Part shown: positions 1 to 6,986 of the stretch, one piece after another
Position numbering within the stretch: position 1 is the first letter of the stretch
How the letters are laid out: the number at the start of each line of letters is the position of its first letter
NCBI GenBank assembly: GCA_021730835.1
Contig: JAKFYP010000032.1
Location: 1-15,575 of the forward strand
Direction: 5' to 3'
Length of the DNA: 15,575 bases
Source: Alphaproteobacteria bacterium
Lineage (GTDB): Bacteria > Pseudomonadota > Alphaproteobacteria > Rickettsiales > UBA998
Notes under the pieces: generated by a model
The model's database searches: none
Told to the model about the DNA's origin: nothing
Seen by the model: only the letters and a program-made list of their open reading frames with translations
Translations under genes and position numbers: made by a program

Positions 1-1
1 C

Positions 2-868
2 AATTTCATCGAGCGCGAACTGAGCCGCATGGGCGTGGAGATTACCTTCTACGATCCGCTGGAATCCGACCTCTCGGCGCTGGTCAAACCCAATACCAAA
101 GTGCTCTATATTGAGACTCCCGGCTCACTGACCTTCGAGATGCAAGACCTCGCACCGCTAACTGCGCTGGCTCAAAAACACAATCTGGTGGTTATCGGCG
201 ACAATACCTGGGCGACACCGCTTTATTTCAAACCGTTTGAGCATGGCATTGATATTTCCGTCCACTCCCTGACCAAATATGTCAGCGGCCATTCCGACCT
301 GCTGATGGGCTGCGTCAGCTTCAGGGAAAAACACCGCGCCGCGATTACCCGTACTTGGCGCAATCTCGGAGCCTGCCCGAACGGTGAAGACGCCTTCCTC
401 GCCGCAAGAGGGCTTCGCACAATGGCCGTGCGCCTCAGACAGCACGAGCAGGCGGCGCTGGAGCTTGCCGCATGGCTGGAAAACCGCCCGGAAGTGGCGC
501 GTGTACTGCATCCGGGGCTGAAAAGCGACCCCGGCCATGATTTATGGAAAAAGCAAATGAGCGGCGCGTGCGGCCTGTTCGCCTTCCAGCTTAAAAACCC
601 GGCCCGCGAGCGCGTCGCCGCGTTCATTGACACGCTGGAGTTGTTCCGCCTCGGTTACTCATGGGGCGGGTTTGAGAGCCTCGTGACCGCCTACCGGCCT
701 CACCGCATGCGCAGCGCCTCAAAGCACCGCTGGGCGGAGGACGATCTGCTGGTGCGCCTGCATATCGGGCTGGAAAACCCGGACGATCTCAAAGAGGATC
801 TTGAACAGGGGTTTGCAGCAATGGCAAACGTCAAACAACCAAAAAATGCCGTGCGCGAATCGGCGTAA
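2..868 (+). CDS. metC: Cystathionine beta-lyase, 5'-truncated by window edge
   Basis: This PLP-dependent Cys/Met-metabolism enzyme would cleave cystathionine to homocysteine, pyruvate and ammonia in methionine synthesis. The reading frame is open from base 2, so the internal ATG at 29 is not the true start. The window holds 288 residues, and about 100 N-terminal residues are missing compared with the usual length near 390. Visible features are the segment IETPGSLTFEMQDL, then the PLP-proximal IGDNTWATP, then HSLTKYVSGHSD, whose lysine (codon 275-277) is the expected Schiff-base residue. The C-terminal FRLGYSWGGFESL is typical of the bacterial cystathionine beta-lyase branch. A related gamma-synthase or gamma-lyase is less likely because the SWGGFESL pattern favours MetC. 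The gene ends 6 bp from the convergent msbA stop, with no obvious terminator between them. Confidence 0.9.
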   Translation, partial: NFIERELSRMGVEITFYDPLESDLSALVKPNTKVLYIETPGSLTFEMQDLAPLTALAQKHNLVVIGDNTWATPLYFKPFEHGIDISVHSLTKYVSGHSDLLMGCVSFREKHRAAITRTWRNLGACPNGEDAFLAARGLRTMAVRLRQHEQAALELAAWLENRPEVARVLHPGLKSDPGHDLWKKQMSGACGLFAFQLKNPARERVAAFIDTLELFRLGYSWGGFESLVTAYRPHRMRSASKHRWAEDDLLVRLHIGLENPDDLKEDLEQGFAAMANVKQPKNAVRESA

Positions 869-874
869 AGCTAC

Positions 875-2617
875 CTACTCCCGAAACTGCGACTGGTAAA
901 GCGACTGGTAAAGCCCTTCCTGCGTCAACAATTCCTCATGCGTGCCGGAAGCCACCAGCCTGCCATGCTCCAGCACATAAATCACATCCGCGTGACGCAC
1001 GGTTGACAGGCGATGGGCGATGACCAGACTGGTGCGCTTTTTCATCAACCCGTCGAGCGCCCGGCGCACGCTGTCCTCGGAAGCGGTATCGAGCGAAGAC
1101 GTTGCCTCGTCGAGCAGCAGGATCGGCGCATCCCGGAGAATAGCGCAGGCGATGGAGAGCCGCTGGCGCTGCCCGCCCGAGAGTTTCAGCCCCGAAGGCC
1201 CGATGCGCGTGGCATAACCCTGCGGCAGGCGCTCAATGAAACCATGCGCATCCGCCGCATCCGCCGCCGCCTTCACTTCTTCTTCCGTCGCTCCTTCGCG
1301 CCCATAGGCGATATTGGCCAGCACGGTATCGTCAAACAGGGTGATTTCCTGACTGACGAACGCCATCGAGCGGCGCAGCGAGGCAAAGGTAACGGTAGAA
1401 ATATCCTGCCCGTCAATGAGGATTTTTCCTGCATTCACGTCATAAAACCGCATCAGCAGGCGCATCAGGGTGGATTTGCCCGAGCCGGACGGCCCGACCA
1501 GCGCCGCCATTTGGCCCGGCGGCACATGCAGTGAAATATCGCTGAGCGCGGGCAGTTCGCCATAGGAAAAACAAACCTGCTCCAGCCGGATTTCCCCGCC
1601 TCTGACAACCATTTCCGCCGCGCCCGGCAGTTCGCGCACCACAGGCTTCGTATCGAGCACGCTATAAAACCGCCCGGCGGCGGCCATGCCTTCCTGCAAC
1701 TGGGTATTCATCCCGGCCATCGCCCGCAACGGGCGGTAGGCCATCAGCATCGCCGCCATGAAGGAGAAAAACGCACCCGGCGTTGTCTCGCCCTTAATTA
1801 CCTCCATCCCGCCGTAAGCGACCACCCCGGCAATGGCAATCGCCGCCACCGCCTCGACCATCGGGCTGGCGAAAGCCTGCACCCGCGAGGCTTTCATATA
1901 AAGTTTGTAAAGACCCTCGACGACGTTGCGGGCACGTTCCACCTCATAATCCTCGCGGCCATACGATTTGACCATCTCCGCCGCCTGAAAGGTTTCATCG
2001 AGCTGCCCGGCGAAACGACTGAGTTGTTCCTGCGTGCCATCCGAAATCTTCCGCATGCGCTTGCCCAGCCGGATAACCGGATATATCAGCGTGGGAAACA
2101 GCAACAGGGCGATCAGCGAGAGTTCCCAGCTTTGCCAGATCATCAGCCCGAGCAGAAAAATCATGGTCAGCAATTCCTTGGCCAGCCCGGTCAGCACGCT
2201 GGAGACAGCGTTGCGCATCAACTGGATATCATTGGTAAAGCGCGAGATCAGCCGCCCGCCCGCCTGCTCCCGGAACATCCCCAAATCGCCGTGGATCAGG
2301 TGAGAGAATAAATCAATCTGCATATCGGCGATGATGCGCTGCCCGACTTTGCGCATCAGCACGGTCTGGCCGTAATTAGCCGCCGCGCCGATCAGCGATA
2401 CCGCAACAATCGCCGCCGGGATGGCCAGCAGCATGGCGCGGTTCTTGCGAATAAAAATCTGATCGAGCGCCGGTTGCAGCAGCCAGGCGTTCGTCGCCGT
2501 CGCGGCGGCCAGCACGATCATGCACAGCGCCGCCAGCGTAACCGTCCGGCGATGCGAACGGATATAATCGCGCATCAGGCGGGAAAGCAAGGCGGGCGGT
2601 TTGGGTGTATAAGACAT
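875..2617 (-). CDS. msbA: MsbA-like lipid A/phospholipid ABC exporter
   Basis: This is a half-transporter of 580 residues, close to the 582 of E. coli MsbA, with the membrane domain fused to the ATPase. MsbA flips lipid A-core across the inner membrane. The N-terminal half (about 25-300) has hydrophobic spans consistent with six helices. The ATPase half shows Walker A GPSGSGKST (375-383), signature LSGGQ (479-483), Walker B ILLLDE (499-504) and switch histidine H535 in IAHRLST. It starts MSYTPKPP; I see no clear Shine-Dalgarno sequence before this ATG. It lies downstream of pmbA on the same strand, across 135 bp that contain a palindromic repeat, so co-transcription is possible but not shown. 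The substrate is inferred from family resemblance; other ABCB-type lipid or peptide exporters look alike. Confidence 0.82.
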   Translation of the reverse strand: MSYTPKPPALLSRLMRDYIRSHRRTVTLAALCMIVLAAATATNAWLLQPALDQIFIRKNRAMLLAIPAAIVAVSLIGAAANYGQTVLMRKVGQRIIADMQIDLFSHLIHGDLGMFREQAGGRLISRFTNDIQLMRNAVSSVLTGLAKELLTMIFLLGLMIWQSWELSLIALLLFPTLIYPVIRLGKRMRKISDGTQEQLSRFAGQLDETFQAAEMVKSYGREDYEVERARNVVEGLYKLYMKASRVQAFASPMVEAVAAIAIAGVVAYGGMEVIKGETTPGAFFSFMAAMLMAYRPLRAMAGMNTQLQEGMAAAGRFYSVLDTKPVVRELPGAAEMVVRGGEIRLEQVCFSYGELPALSDISLHVPPGQMAALVGPSGSGKSTLMRLLMRFYDVNAGKILIDGQDISTVTFASLRRSMAFVSQEITLFDDTVLANIAYGREGATEEEVKAAADAADAHGFIERLPQGYATRIGPSGLKLSGGQRQRLSIACAILRDAPILLLDEATSSLDTASEDSVRRALDGLMKKRTSLVIAHRLSTVRHADVIYVLEHGRLVASGTHEELLTQEGLYQSLYQSQFRE

Positions 2618-2638
2618 CAGACTGGAGTTTTTTGTATT

Positions 2639-2722
2639 TCACCCCTCATCCCTGCCCTCTTCCCGCAGGGGGAGAGGGAGGGTTTTGCAGCGAACAGCGT
2701 GAGCGCCACAAAATCCGGGTGA
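2639..2722. repeat. Palindromic intergenic repeat (REP-like)
   Basis: This element fills most of the msbA-pmbA gap. Its outer ends are TCACCC (2639-2644) and GGGTGA (2717-2722). Inside, a 10 bp stem with one G-U pair is formed by 2655-2664 and 2669-2678 around a GCAG-type loop. A second weak stem pairs TTTTG (2683-2687) with CAAAA (2709-2713). The CCCTC/GAGGG pattern resembles the short dispersed palindromes common between proteobacterial genes. No T-tract follows on the minus strand, so it is not a classical terminator for pmbA, although the hairpin could affect mRNA stability. Confidence 0.6.
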
Positions 2723-2752
2723 GGAACAGAGGAATAAGCAACCCGGTAGTCA

Positions 2753-4105
2753 TTAGCTCCCGGCCACCATCATGCCGTCAATCCGGAAAGTCGGCGCGTT
2801 GCAGGCATAGCGAAACACGAGGTCATCGGCAGGTGTCAGGCGCATAAACATATCTTTCATCTGCCCGGCAATGGTGATCTCGGAGACCGGCACGGTGATT
2901 TCTCCGTTCTCAATGAGAAATCCCGCCGCGCCCTGACTGTAATCGCCGGTGACGATATTGACCCCCATGCCCTGCGTCTCGGTGACATACACCCCCTCTT
3001 TGATATCGGCCACCAGGTCTTTGGGGCTGACGCTTCCCGCCTGCATGTAAAAATTGCTGTAGGACGGCGAGGGCGGCGAAGCCACCCCCCGCGAGGCATG
3101 ACCAAGAGTCTCAAGCCCGAGGCGCGCCGCGCTGCGCGTATCCAGAAACCAGTGTTGCAACACGCCGTCCCTGACCATATCGCGTTTGGCTACCGCCACC
3201 CCCTCGCCATCGAAGGGATGCGAGCCGAGGCCACGCACCCGCAGCGGATCGTCGGTGACGTTCACGCCCGGCACGAAAACCGGCTTTCCCAGCATATCTT
3301 TAAGAAAGCTCGTACCCCGGGCAATCGCCGCGCCCGAAATCGCGCCGGAGAGCGCACCGAGCAGGCTTTTTCCCACCCGGGGATCGAAGACCAGCGGCAG
3401 GGGTTTGGTATTCAGCTTCCGGGGATTGAGGCGTTTTAAGGTTCGCTCCGCCGCTGTTTTACCAATACTGGCCGGATCGGGCAAGTCCGCGTAATGCCGG
3501 GTGGAGGCGTAATCGTAATCGCCTTCCATGCCGTCGCCCTCCCCGGCGATGACCGCTACCGACACCGAGGCGCTGCTGATATCATACTGCCCGAAAAACC
3601 CGTGACTGGTCGCCAGCGTCACGCGGTGACGGCTGTAGCCCGCATGCCCGCCGTCGGAATTGGTAATGCCTTTAACCGCCAGCGCCTCGCCCTCCGCCGC
3701 CAGCGCCATAGCGTAGAGCGCCGTCATTTCCGGCTCGTGCGCATCGTACAAGTCAAGCTCCGGCCAGTCTTTGGCTAGCAGCACCGCATCCGCCAACGAA
3801 CCGTAGGGGTCTTCGCTGGCGGCTCTGGCCATCGCTACGGCGCGCTCCGCCAGCATGCCGAGCGATTCGGCGGACAGGTCGGAAGCGGAAACAATCGCCT
3901 GTTTTTTGCCAACCCAGACGCGAAGCCCGATAGCGCTCGATTCCGAGCGCTCAAGCGATTCCTGCCTGCCCATGCGGCACGACGCGCTTAAATCCACCGA
4001 GTCGAACAGCACGACATCGGCCATCTCTGCCCCGGCGGATTTGGCCAGCGCCAGCGTTTGCGCGGCGGCGCGATCAGCGGGATTGGGGTTCATGGCAGCT
4101 TTCAT
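2753..4105 (-). CDS. pmbA: Metallopeptidase-like protein PmbA/TldE
   Basis: This TldD/PmbA family protein is the TldE subunit, which in E. coli works with TldD to process microcin B17 precursor and degrade the CcdA antitoxin. The start at 4105 (MKAAMNPN) gives 450 residues, the length of E. coli PmbA. An AGGGG lies almost against that ATG, and the ATG at 4093 is an alternative. The frame is open further upstream to a TTG at 4246, but that extension runs through a terminator hairpin and is unlikely to be coding. Visible family blocks include NSDGGHAGYSRH, VFDPRVGKSLLGALSGAISG, SHPFDGEGVA, MGVNIVTGDYSQGAAGFLIENGEI and the C-terminal DDLVFRYACNAPTFRIDGM. The HExxxH zinc motif of TldD is absent, as expected for TldE. 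No tldD is in this window, so the partner must be elsewhere. Confidence 0.88.
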   Translation of the reverse strand: MKAAMNPNPADRAAAQTLALAKSAGAEMADVVLFDSVDLSASCRMGRQESLERSESSAIGLRVWVGKKQAIVSASDLSAESLGMLAERAVAMARAASEDPYGSLADAVLLAKDWPELDLYDAHEPEMTALYAMALAAEGEALAVKGITNSDGGHAGYSRHRVTLATSHGFFGQYDISSASVSVAVIAGEGDGMEGDYDYASTRHYADLPDPASIGKTAAERTLKRLNPRKLNTKPLPLVFDPRVGKSLLGALSGAISGAAIARGTSFLKDMLGKPVFVPGVNVTDDPLRVRGLGSHPFDGEGVAVAKRDMVRDGVLQHWFLDTRSAARLGLETLGHASRGVASPPSPSYSNFYMQAGSVSPKDLVADIKEGVYVTETQGMGVNIVTGDYSQGAAGFLIENGEITVPVSEITIAGQMKDMFMRLTPADDLVFRYACNAPTFRIDGMMVAGS

Positions 4106-4176
4106 GCCCCTGCTATAGCGCATCCGGCGCGTCAGCGAAACCGGAAATACGGTATAAGCATAGATAAAAGGGTTGG

Positions 4177-4221
4177 AAAAAAACGGAGTCCCGTCCGGGC
4201 TTGGACCGGAATCGGGACTCC
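4177..4221 (-). terminator. Strong rho-independent terminator, minus strand
   Basis: Read on the minus strand, the stem GGAGTCCCG (4221-4213) pairs with CGGGACTCC (4193-4185). An inner stem TCCGG/CCGGA continues it around a short loop, and seven T follow (4183-4177). It lies upstream of pmbA, so it ends a minus-strand transcript arriving from the IS side, or it is a leader attenuator of pmbA. Confidence 0.8.
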
Positions 4222-4227
4222 TAAATA

Positions 4228-4266
4228 TTTTACCGCCGTGGCCCAAAAATGCCTGCGGCGGTAAAA
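4228..4266. other. 11 bp inverted repeat between two terminators
   Basis: TTTTACCGCCG (4228-4238) is the exact reverse complement of CGGCGGTAAAA (4256-4266), with a 17-base loop that itself holds GGC/GCC. It sits between the two minus-strand terminators. No protein is supported here. The role is unknown: it could be a third hairpin of a structured RNA or part of a double terminator. Confidence 0.5.
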
Positions 4267-4286
4267 AGCAATCCTAGCAGGATTGC
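4263..4286 (-). terminator. Rho-independent terminator, minus strand
   Basis: On the minus strand GCAATCCT (4286-4279) and AGGATTGC (4275-4268) form a perfect 8 bp stem with a GCT loop, followed directly by five T (4267-4263). It is 36 bp from the left end of the IS element. No gene upstream on this strand, other than the transposase, now uses it. Confidence 0.72.
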
Positions 4287-4321
4287 TGCGATACCGGGCT
4301 TCGATCCCCTCAAAAAAAAGG

Positions 4322-4347
4322 GAGAGTATTCACCTAAAGATAGATAA
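4322..4347 (+). repeat. IS left terminal inverted repeat
   Basis: This 26 bp repeat beginning GAGAGTATTCACC matches the other end exactly when reverse-complemented. The transposase stop codon (4330-4332) lies inside it. The next outward base differs between the two ends, which sets the boundary at 4322. Confidence 0.92.
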
Positions 4348-5048
4348 TAATTTTGCCTGATAGTGATGAAAAAGATCGGGTGTAGTGAAATCCAGCCAGC
4401 GCTTCATGGAGCCATAGACCATTTGCTCCTTTTTTGAGACAATTTTGGTGCGTCGGGTCATGCGTCCCAGATGGTGACGTGTGTTGCTGTTGTCGCGCTC
4501 AATGGCGACCGTACCTGATTTGCCGATCACATGCCGTTCTTTGGGAAGAACTTTGGCGAATGCATCCCAATCATCGGTGTAGAAAATGCAATCCGTCAGG
4601 TGTTTGACCTTGTCGTAGAGTCGCCGGAACGTTGCAGCATCACGACCGCCGACCACCCAGGCAACAGTTCGCCCTGTGCCACGATCCACCGCTTTGATGA
4701 TCCAGAGTTTGTTTTTTTTGAGCCGATGAAATGCCACATCTCATCGAACTCCATTTCCTTAATGTCACCGGGGATAGCCGGTTCCGGCAGCTTTTCCATC
4801 TCCTCTGTGATCCAGCGGTAGAGCAGCGAGGGCGAATGCCCGAAAATCTTGCCCAGCATGTTGAATGACGCTTTGCCCAGTGAGTATAAAATGACCGCCA
4901 GCGCTTTCTTTACCACCAGCGATTCGTTGATCCGTTCATCCCCTTCCACGAAATTCAACCCGCATTTCCTGCATTTGTATCGCGCCTTGTCACGAACCTT
5001 GCCGTTCTTGACCACAGCATCAGAATCACAGCGTTTGCATGTCACCAT
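4330..5048 (-). CDS. IS1-family transposase InsAB' by -1 frameshift
   Basis: This is the DDE transposase, made by reading the upstream frame to the A8 run (minus strand, plus coordinates 4712-4719), slipping back one base, and continuing in the downstream frame to the stop at 4330. The fusion is about 239 residues, against 232 for IS1 InsAB'. The first catalytic Asp is in EFDEMWHFIG, encoded before the slip. The second is in FYTDDWDAF, and the Glu with its downstream basic stretch is in AIERDNSNTRHHLGRMTRR, both encoded after the slip. A functional enzyme therefore needs the shift. The slip site reads TCA AAA AAA ACA in the upstream frame and AAA AAA AAC in the new one. Polymerase slippage on the A8 run is an alternative mechanism. 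Nothing looks decayed. Confidence 0.88.
4596..5048 (-). CDS. InsA-like zinc-ribbon DNA-binding protein of the IS
   Basis: The unshifted product is 150 residues. The start at 5048 (MVTCKRCD) is preferred over the ATG at 5087 because AAGGAGG (5063-5057) sits 8 bases upstream. It begins with a zinc ribbon (CKRC near residues 4-7, then CRKCG), followed by a helix-turn-helix-like region (VVKKALAVILYSLGKASFNMLGKIFGHS). In IS1 the equivalent InsA binds the terminal repeats and represses transposase expression; the same role here is inferred. Past the A8 run the frame continues about 40 residues with no recognisable domain, as expected for a decoy extension. Confidence 0.8.
   Translation of the reverse strand: MVTCKRCDSDAVVKNGKVRDKARYKCRKCGLNFVEGDERINESLVVKKALAVILYSLGKASFNMLGKIFGHSPSLLYRWITEEMEKLPEPAIPGDIKEMEFDEMWHFIGSKKTNSGSSKRWIVAQGELLPGWSAVVMLQRSGDSTTRSNT
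4712..4719 (-). promoter_or_regulatory. A8 slippery site for -1 frameshifting
   Basis: Eight consecutive A on the minus strand, followed by C, lie at the point where the upstream and downstream transposase frames must be joined. This corresponds to the AAAAAAC slip site of IS1. The shift direction from the two frames works out as -1. Confidence 0.85.
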
Positions 5049-5051
5049 AAA

Positions 5052-5079
5052 ATGCCCCTCCTTCAATAGGCAGGGGCAT
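5052..5079 (-). promoter_or_regulatory. Hairpin overlapping the transposase ribosome binding site
   Basis: ATGCCCCT (5059-5052 as plus-strand 5'-3' 5052-5059) is the exact complement of AGGGGCAT (5072-5079). In the minus-strand mRNA the 3' arm includes the last bases of the AAGGAGG ribosome binding site (5063-5057). Transcripts entering from outside the IS would contain the full hairpin and translate poorly. Such structures protect other IS elements from read-through expression; that role here is inferred. Confidence 0.55.
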
Positions 5080-5099
5080 CTTAGCATATCAATATATTC

Positions 5100-5125
5100 T
5101 TATCTATCTTTAGGTGAATACTCTC
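5100..5125 (-). repeat. IS right terminal inverted repeat
   Basis: This is the exact 26 bp inverse of the left end. Inward of it the two ends diverge into AT-rich sequence. A promoter for the transposase would be expected in or beside this repeat; I see no convincing consensus pair. Confidence 0.92.
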
Positions 5126-5221
5126 TTCTGTTCTTTATCTTAAGAAACCTGCAAAACCCTTCCTTGCCTCTGCTTCTCCTGTTTGTTACCCTGCGGTTTT
5201 CGCCGAACAAGGAGTATCGCC

Positions 5222-6820
5222 ATGATCGCCAACCCTGCCAAAGATATTGCTCGCCTGCCGCTTGAGATTGTCGGGGGGATGGCCCCCGGCTACAGCGAAA
5301 TCCTCACGCCCGAGGCGCTGGCTTTTGTCGCGGAGCTGGCGGAGCGTTTCACGGAGCGGCGAGACAAACTGCTTGAGGCCCGCAGGGAAGTGCAGAAAAA
5401 AATTGACGGTGGCTGGCTGCCTGATTTTCTTCCCGAGACCAAAGATATCCGCGAAAGCGACTGGCAGGTTGCCCCGATTCCCGAAGCGTTGCGGGATCGC
5501 CGCGTCGAAATCACCGGCCCTGCCGAGCCGAAAATGATTATTAATGCACTCAACTCGGGAGCCAAGGTATTCATGGCCGATCTTGAAGATTCCCTCAGCC
5601 CGACATGGGAGCGGGTCGTTGAGGCACAACTGGCGCTGCGCGACGCGGTGCGCCACGCCCTGACCTTTACCAGCCCCGAGGGCAAGGAGTATAAGCTGAA
5701 TAAAGAGATTGCCACGCTGATCGTCCGCCCCCGCGGCTGGCATCTGCATGAACGCCACGTGCTCTATAACGGTAAACCGCTGACGGGAGCATTCCTTGAT
5801 TTCGGCTTGTTTTTTTTCCACAGCGCCCGCTATCAGGCGGAGAAAGGCTCCGGCCCGTTTTTCTACCTCCCCAAGCTGGAGAATCACCACGAAGCGGCGC
5901 TGTGGCGCGATATTTTCACCTATGCCGAGGATCGTTTTTCCTTAAAACGCGGCACGATCCGGGCGACCGTGCTCATTGAGGTCATTACCGCCGTCTTCGA
6001 GATGCACGAGATTCTCCATACGCTGAAGGATTACGCGGCAGGGCTGAATTGCGGGCGCTGGGATTATATTTTCAGCTTTATCAAGAAATTCGCCCGGCGG
6101 GCCGATTTCGTCCTGCCCGAGCGCGCTCAGGTAACGATGCGCGTCCCCTTTCTCAAGGCCTATTCGGAATTGCTGATTCAGACCTGCCATCGGCGCGGCG
6201 CGTTCGCAATGGGCGGTATGGCCCCGCATATCCCGATCAAAGGTGACGAGGAAGCCAACGCCAAAGCGCTGGGCATGGTCAAGGCTGATAAAGAACGCGA
6301 GGCATCCTGGGGCCATGATGGCACATGGGTTGCCCATCCCGGCCTGATCCCGACCGCAATGGAAGTGTTTAACCGGCTGATGCCGGGTAAAAATCAGCTT
6401 GATGTAAAGCGCGAGGACGTGCGTATAGCGCAGGCCGATTTGCTGGCGATTCCCGAGGGCACGATCACGGAGGCGGGATTGCGCAACAACGCCAACGTAT
6501 CCATACAATACATGGCGGCGTGGCTTAGTGGTAATGGCTGTGTGCCGATTAACAACCTGATGGAGGACGCCGCCACGGCGGAAATCGCCCGCGCCCAGCT
6601 CTGGCAATGGGCGCATCACGATGCTTCCCGGCTCGATGACGGCGGGCCGATTGACGTGGCATATGTCAGGCGCATCCTCGGTGAGGAACTGGAATTTATC
6701 CGCTCTTCTGTCGGCGGCGAGGGCAAATACGGTGAGGCGGCGGAACTGCTTACCCTGCTGGTCGAAAAACCAGATTTTATCGAGTTTCTGACTCTGCCAG
6801 CCTATGAGCGGCTTGCCTGA
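5222..6820 (+). CDS. aceB: Malate synthase A
   Basis: This enzyme condenses glyoxylate with acetyl-CoA to malate, the second step of the glyoxylate shunt, and is cytosolic. The ATG at 5222 is chosen because AAGGAG (5209-5214) lies 7 bases upstream; the frame is open from 5183 but without such a site. The product is 532 residues, matching the A isoform (about 530) rather than the much longer G isoform. Diagnostic blocks are KVFMADLEDSLSPTW, IVRPRGWHLHERHV, FYLPKLENHHEA, IRATVLIEVITAVFEMHEIL, and the signature KDYAAGLNCGRWDYIFS starting at residue 269. The last has Tyr where E. coli has His. Isocitrate lyase is not in the window. The IS end lies only 96 bp upstream, so the native promoter region may be shortened. 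Confidence 0.95.
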   Translation: MIANPAKDIARLPLEIVGGMAPGYSEILTPEALAFVAELAERFTERRDKLLEARREVQKKIDGGWLPDFLPETKDIRESDWQVAPIPEALRDRRVEITGPAEPKMIINALNSGAKVFMADLEDSLSPTWERVVEAQLALRDAVRHALTFTSPEGKEYKLNKEIATLIVRPRGWHLHERHVLYNGKPLTGAFLDFGLFFFHSARYQAEKGSGPFFYLPKLENHHEAALWRDIFTYAEDRFSLKRGTIRATVLIEVITAVFEMHEILHTLKDYAAGLNCGRWDYIFSFIKKFARRADFVLPERAQVTMRVPFLKAYSELLIQTCHRRGAFAMGGMAPHIPIKGDEEANAKALGMVKADKEREASWGHDGTWVAHPGLIPTAMEVFNRLMPGKNQLDVKREDVRIAQADLLAIPEGTITEAGLRNNANVSIQYMAAWLSGNGCVPINNLMEDAATAEIARAQLWQWAHHDASRLDDGGPIDVAYVRRILGEELEFIRSSVGGEGKYGEAAELLTLLVEKPDFIEFLTLPAYERLA

Positions 6821-6840
6821 TTCGAGGCCAGCCCCTAAAA

Positions 6841-6958
6841 TAATACCATTTCACGATCAATGAAGTATTGATCGTGGTTACGCGCCATGAGGCGCGGCGC
6901 GCAGTCGCGCTCGCCAATTCACTTTCCATGATACTCAATAGAAAGTGAATTGGTATAA
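6841..6958. repeat. MITE-like palindromic element between aceB and ispH
   Basis: Its termini are ATACCATTTCAC (6843-6854) and, inverted, ATACCAATTCAC (6956-6945), 11 of 12 matching. Inside are three hairpins: CACGATCAAT/ATTGATCGTG (6852-6861, 6867-6876), CGCGCC/GGCGCG (6881-6886, 6891-6896), and a 13 bp stem (6914-6926, 6941-6953). It has no coding capacity. It lies between convergent genes and its hairpins may also act as transcript ends for both. It resembles a non-autonomous transposable or REP/BIME-type unit; no parent transposase is seen here. Confidence 0.6.
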
Positions 6959-6986
6959 CACGTTGTTTCCGCCGGGGATATTCTGC

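Larger units (their letters stand above)
4106..4321. other. Structured intergenic stretch between pmbA and the IS
   Basis: This 216 bp stretch holds the three hairpins listed separately plus a possible pmbA promoter and leader near 4106-4176. I see no supported protein or tRNA. Because both terminators point toward pmbA, this looks either like the 3' end of a lost minus-strand gene or like a regulatory leader. Confidence 0.5.
4322..5125 (-). mobile_element. IS1-family insertion sequence, 804 bp
   Basis: This is a complete-looking IS1-family element: perfect 26 bp terminal inverted repeats, two overlapping frames joined by a run of eight A, a CxxC/CxxC zinc ribbon, and an intact D-D-E set. 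Its length is close to the 768 bp of IS1. The 9 bp left of it (AAAAAAAGG) and right of it (TTCTGTTCT) do not match, so no target duplication is visible. It lies 96 bp upstream of the malate synthase start and points away from that gene. Confidence 0.92.

Noticed and set aside
2639..2722. Terminator for pmbA
   Set aside because: The hairpin is strong but no T-tract follows on the minus strand; it fits a dispersed palindrome better.
4106..4246. 47-residue N-terminal extension of PmbA from a TTG
   Set aside because: It would translate a strong terminator hairpin, and the start at 4105 gives the normal family length.
4286..4310. tRNA-like T-arm (GGGCTTCGATCCC)
   Set aside because: The flanking bases do not form a 5 bp T-stem and no acceptor or anticodon arm can be drawn on either strand.
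4330..5048. Transposase as a frameshifted pseudogene
   Set aside because: The join is at an A8 run at the same place as the IS1 programmed shift, all catalytic residues are present, and the total length fits InsAB'.
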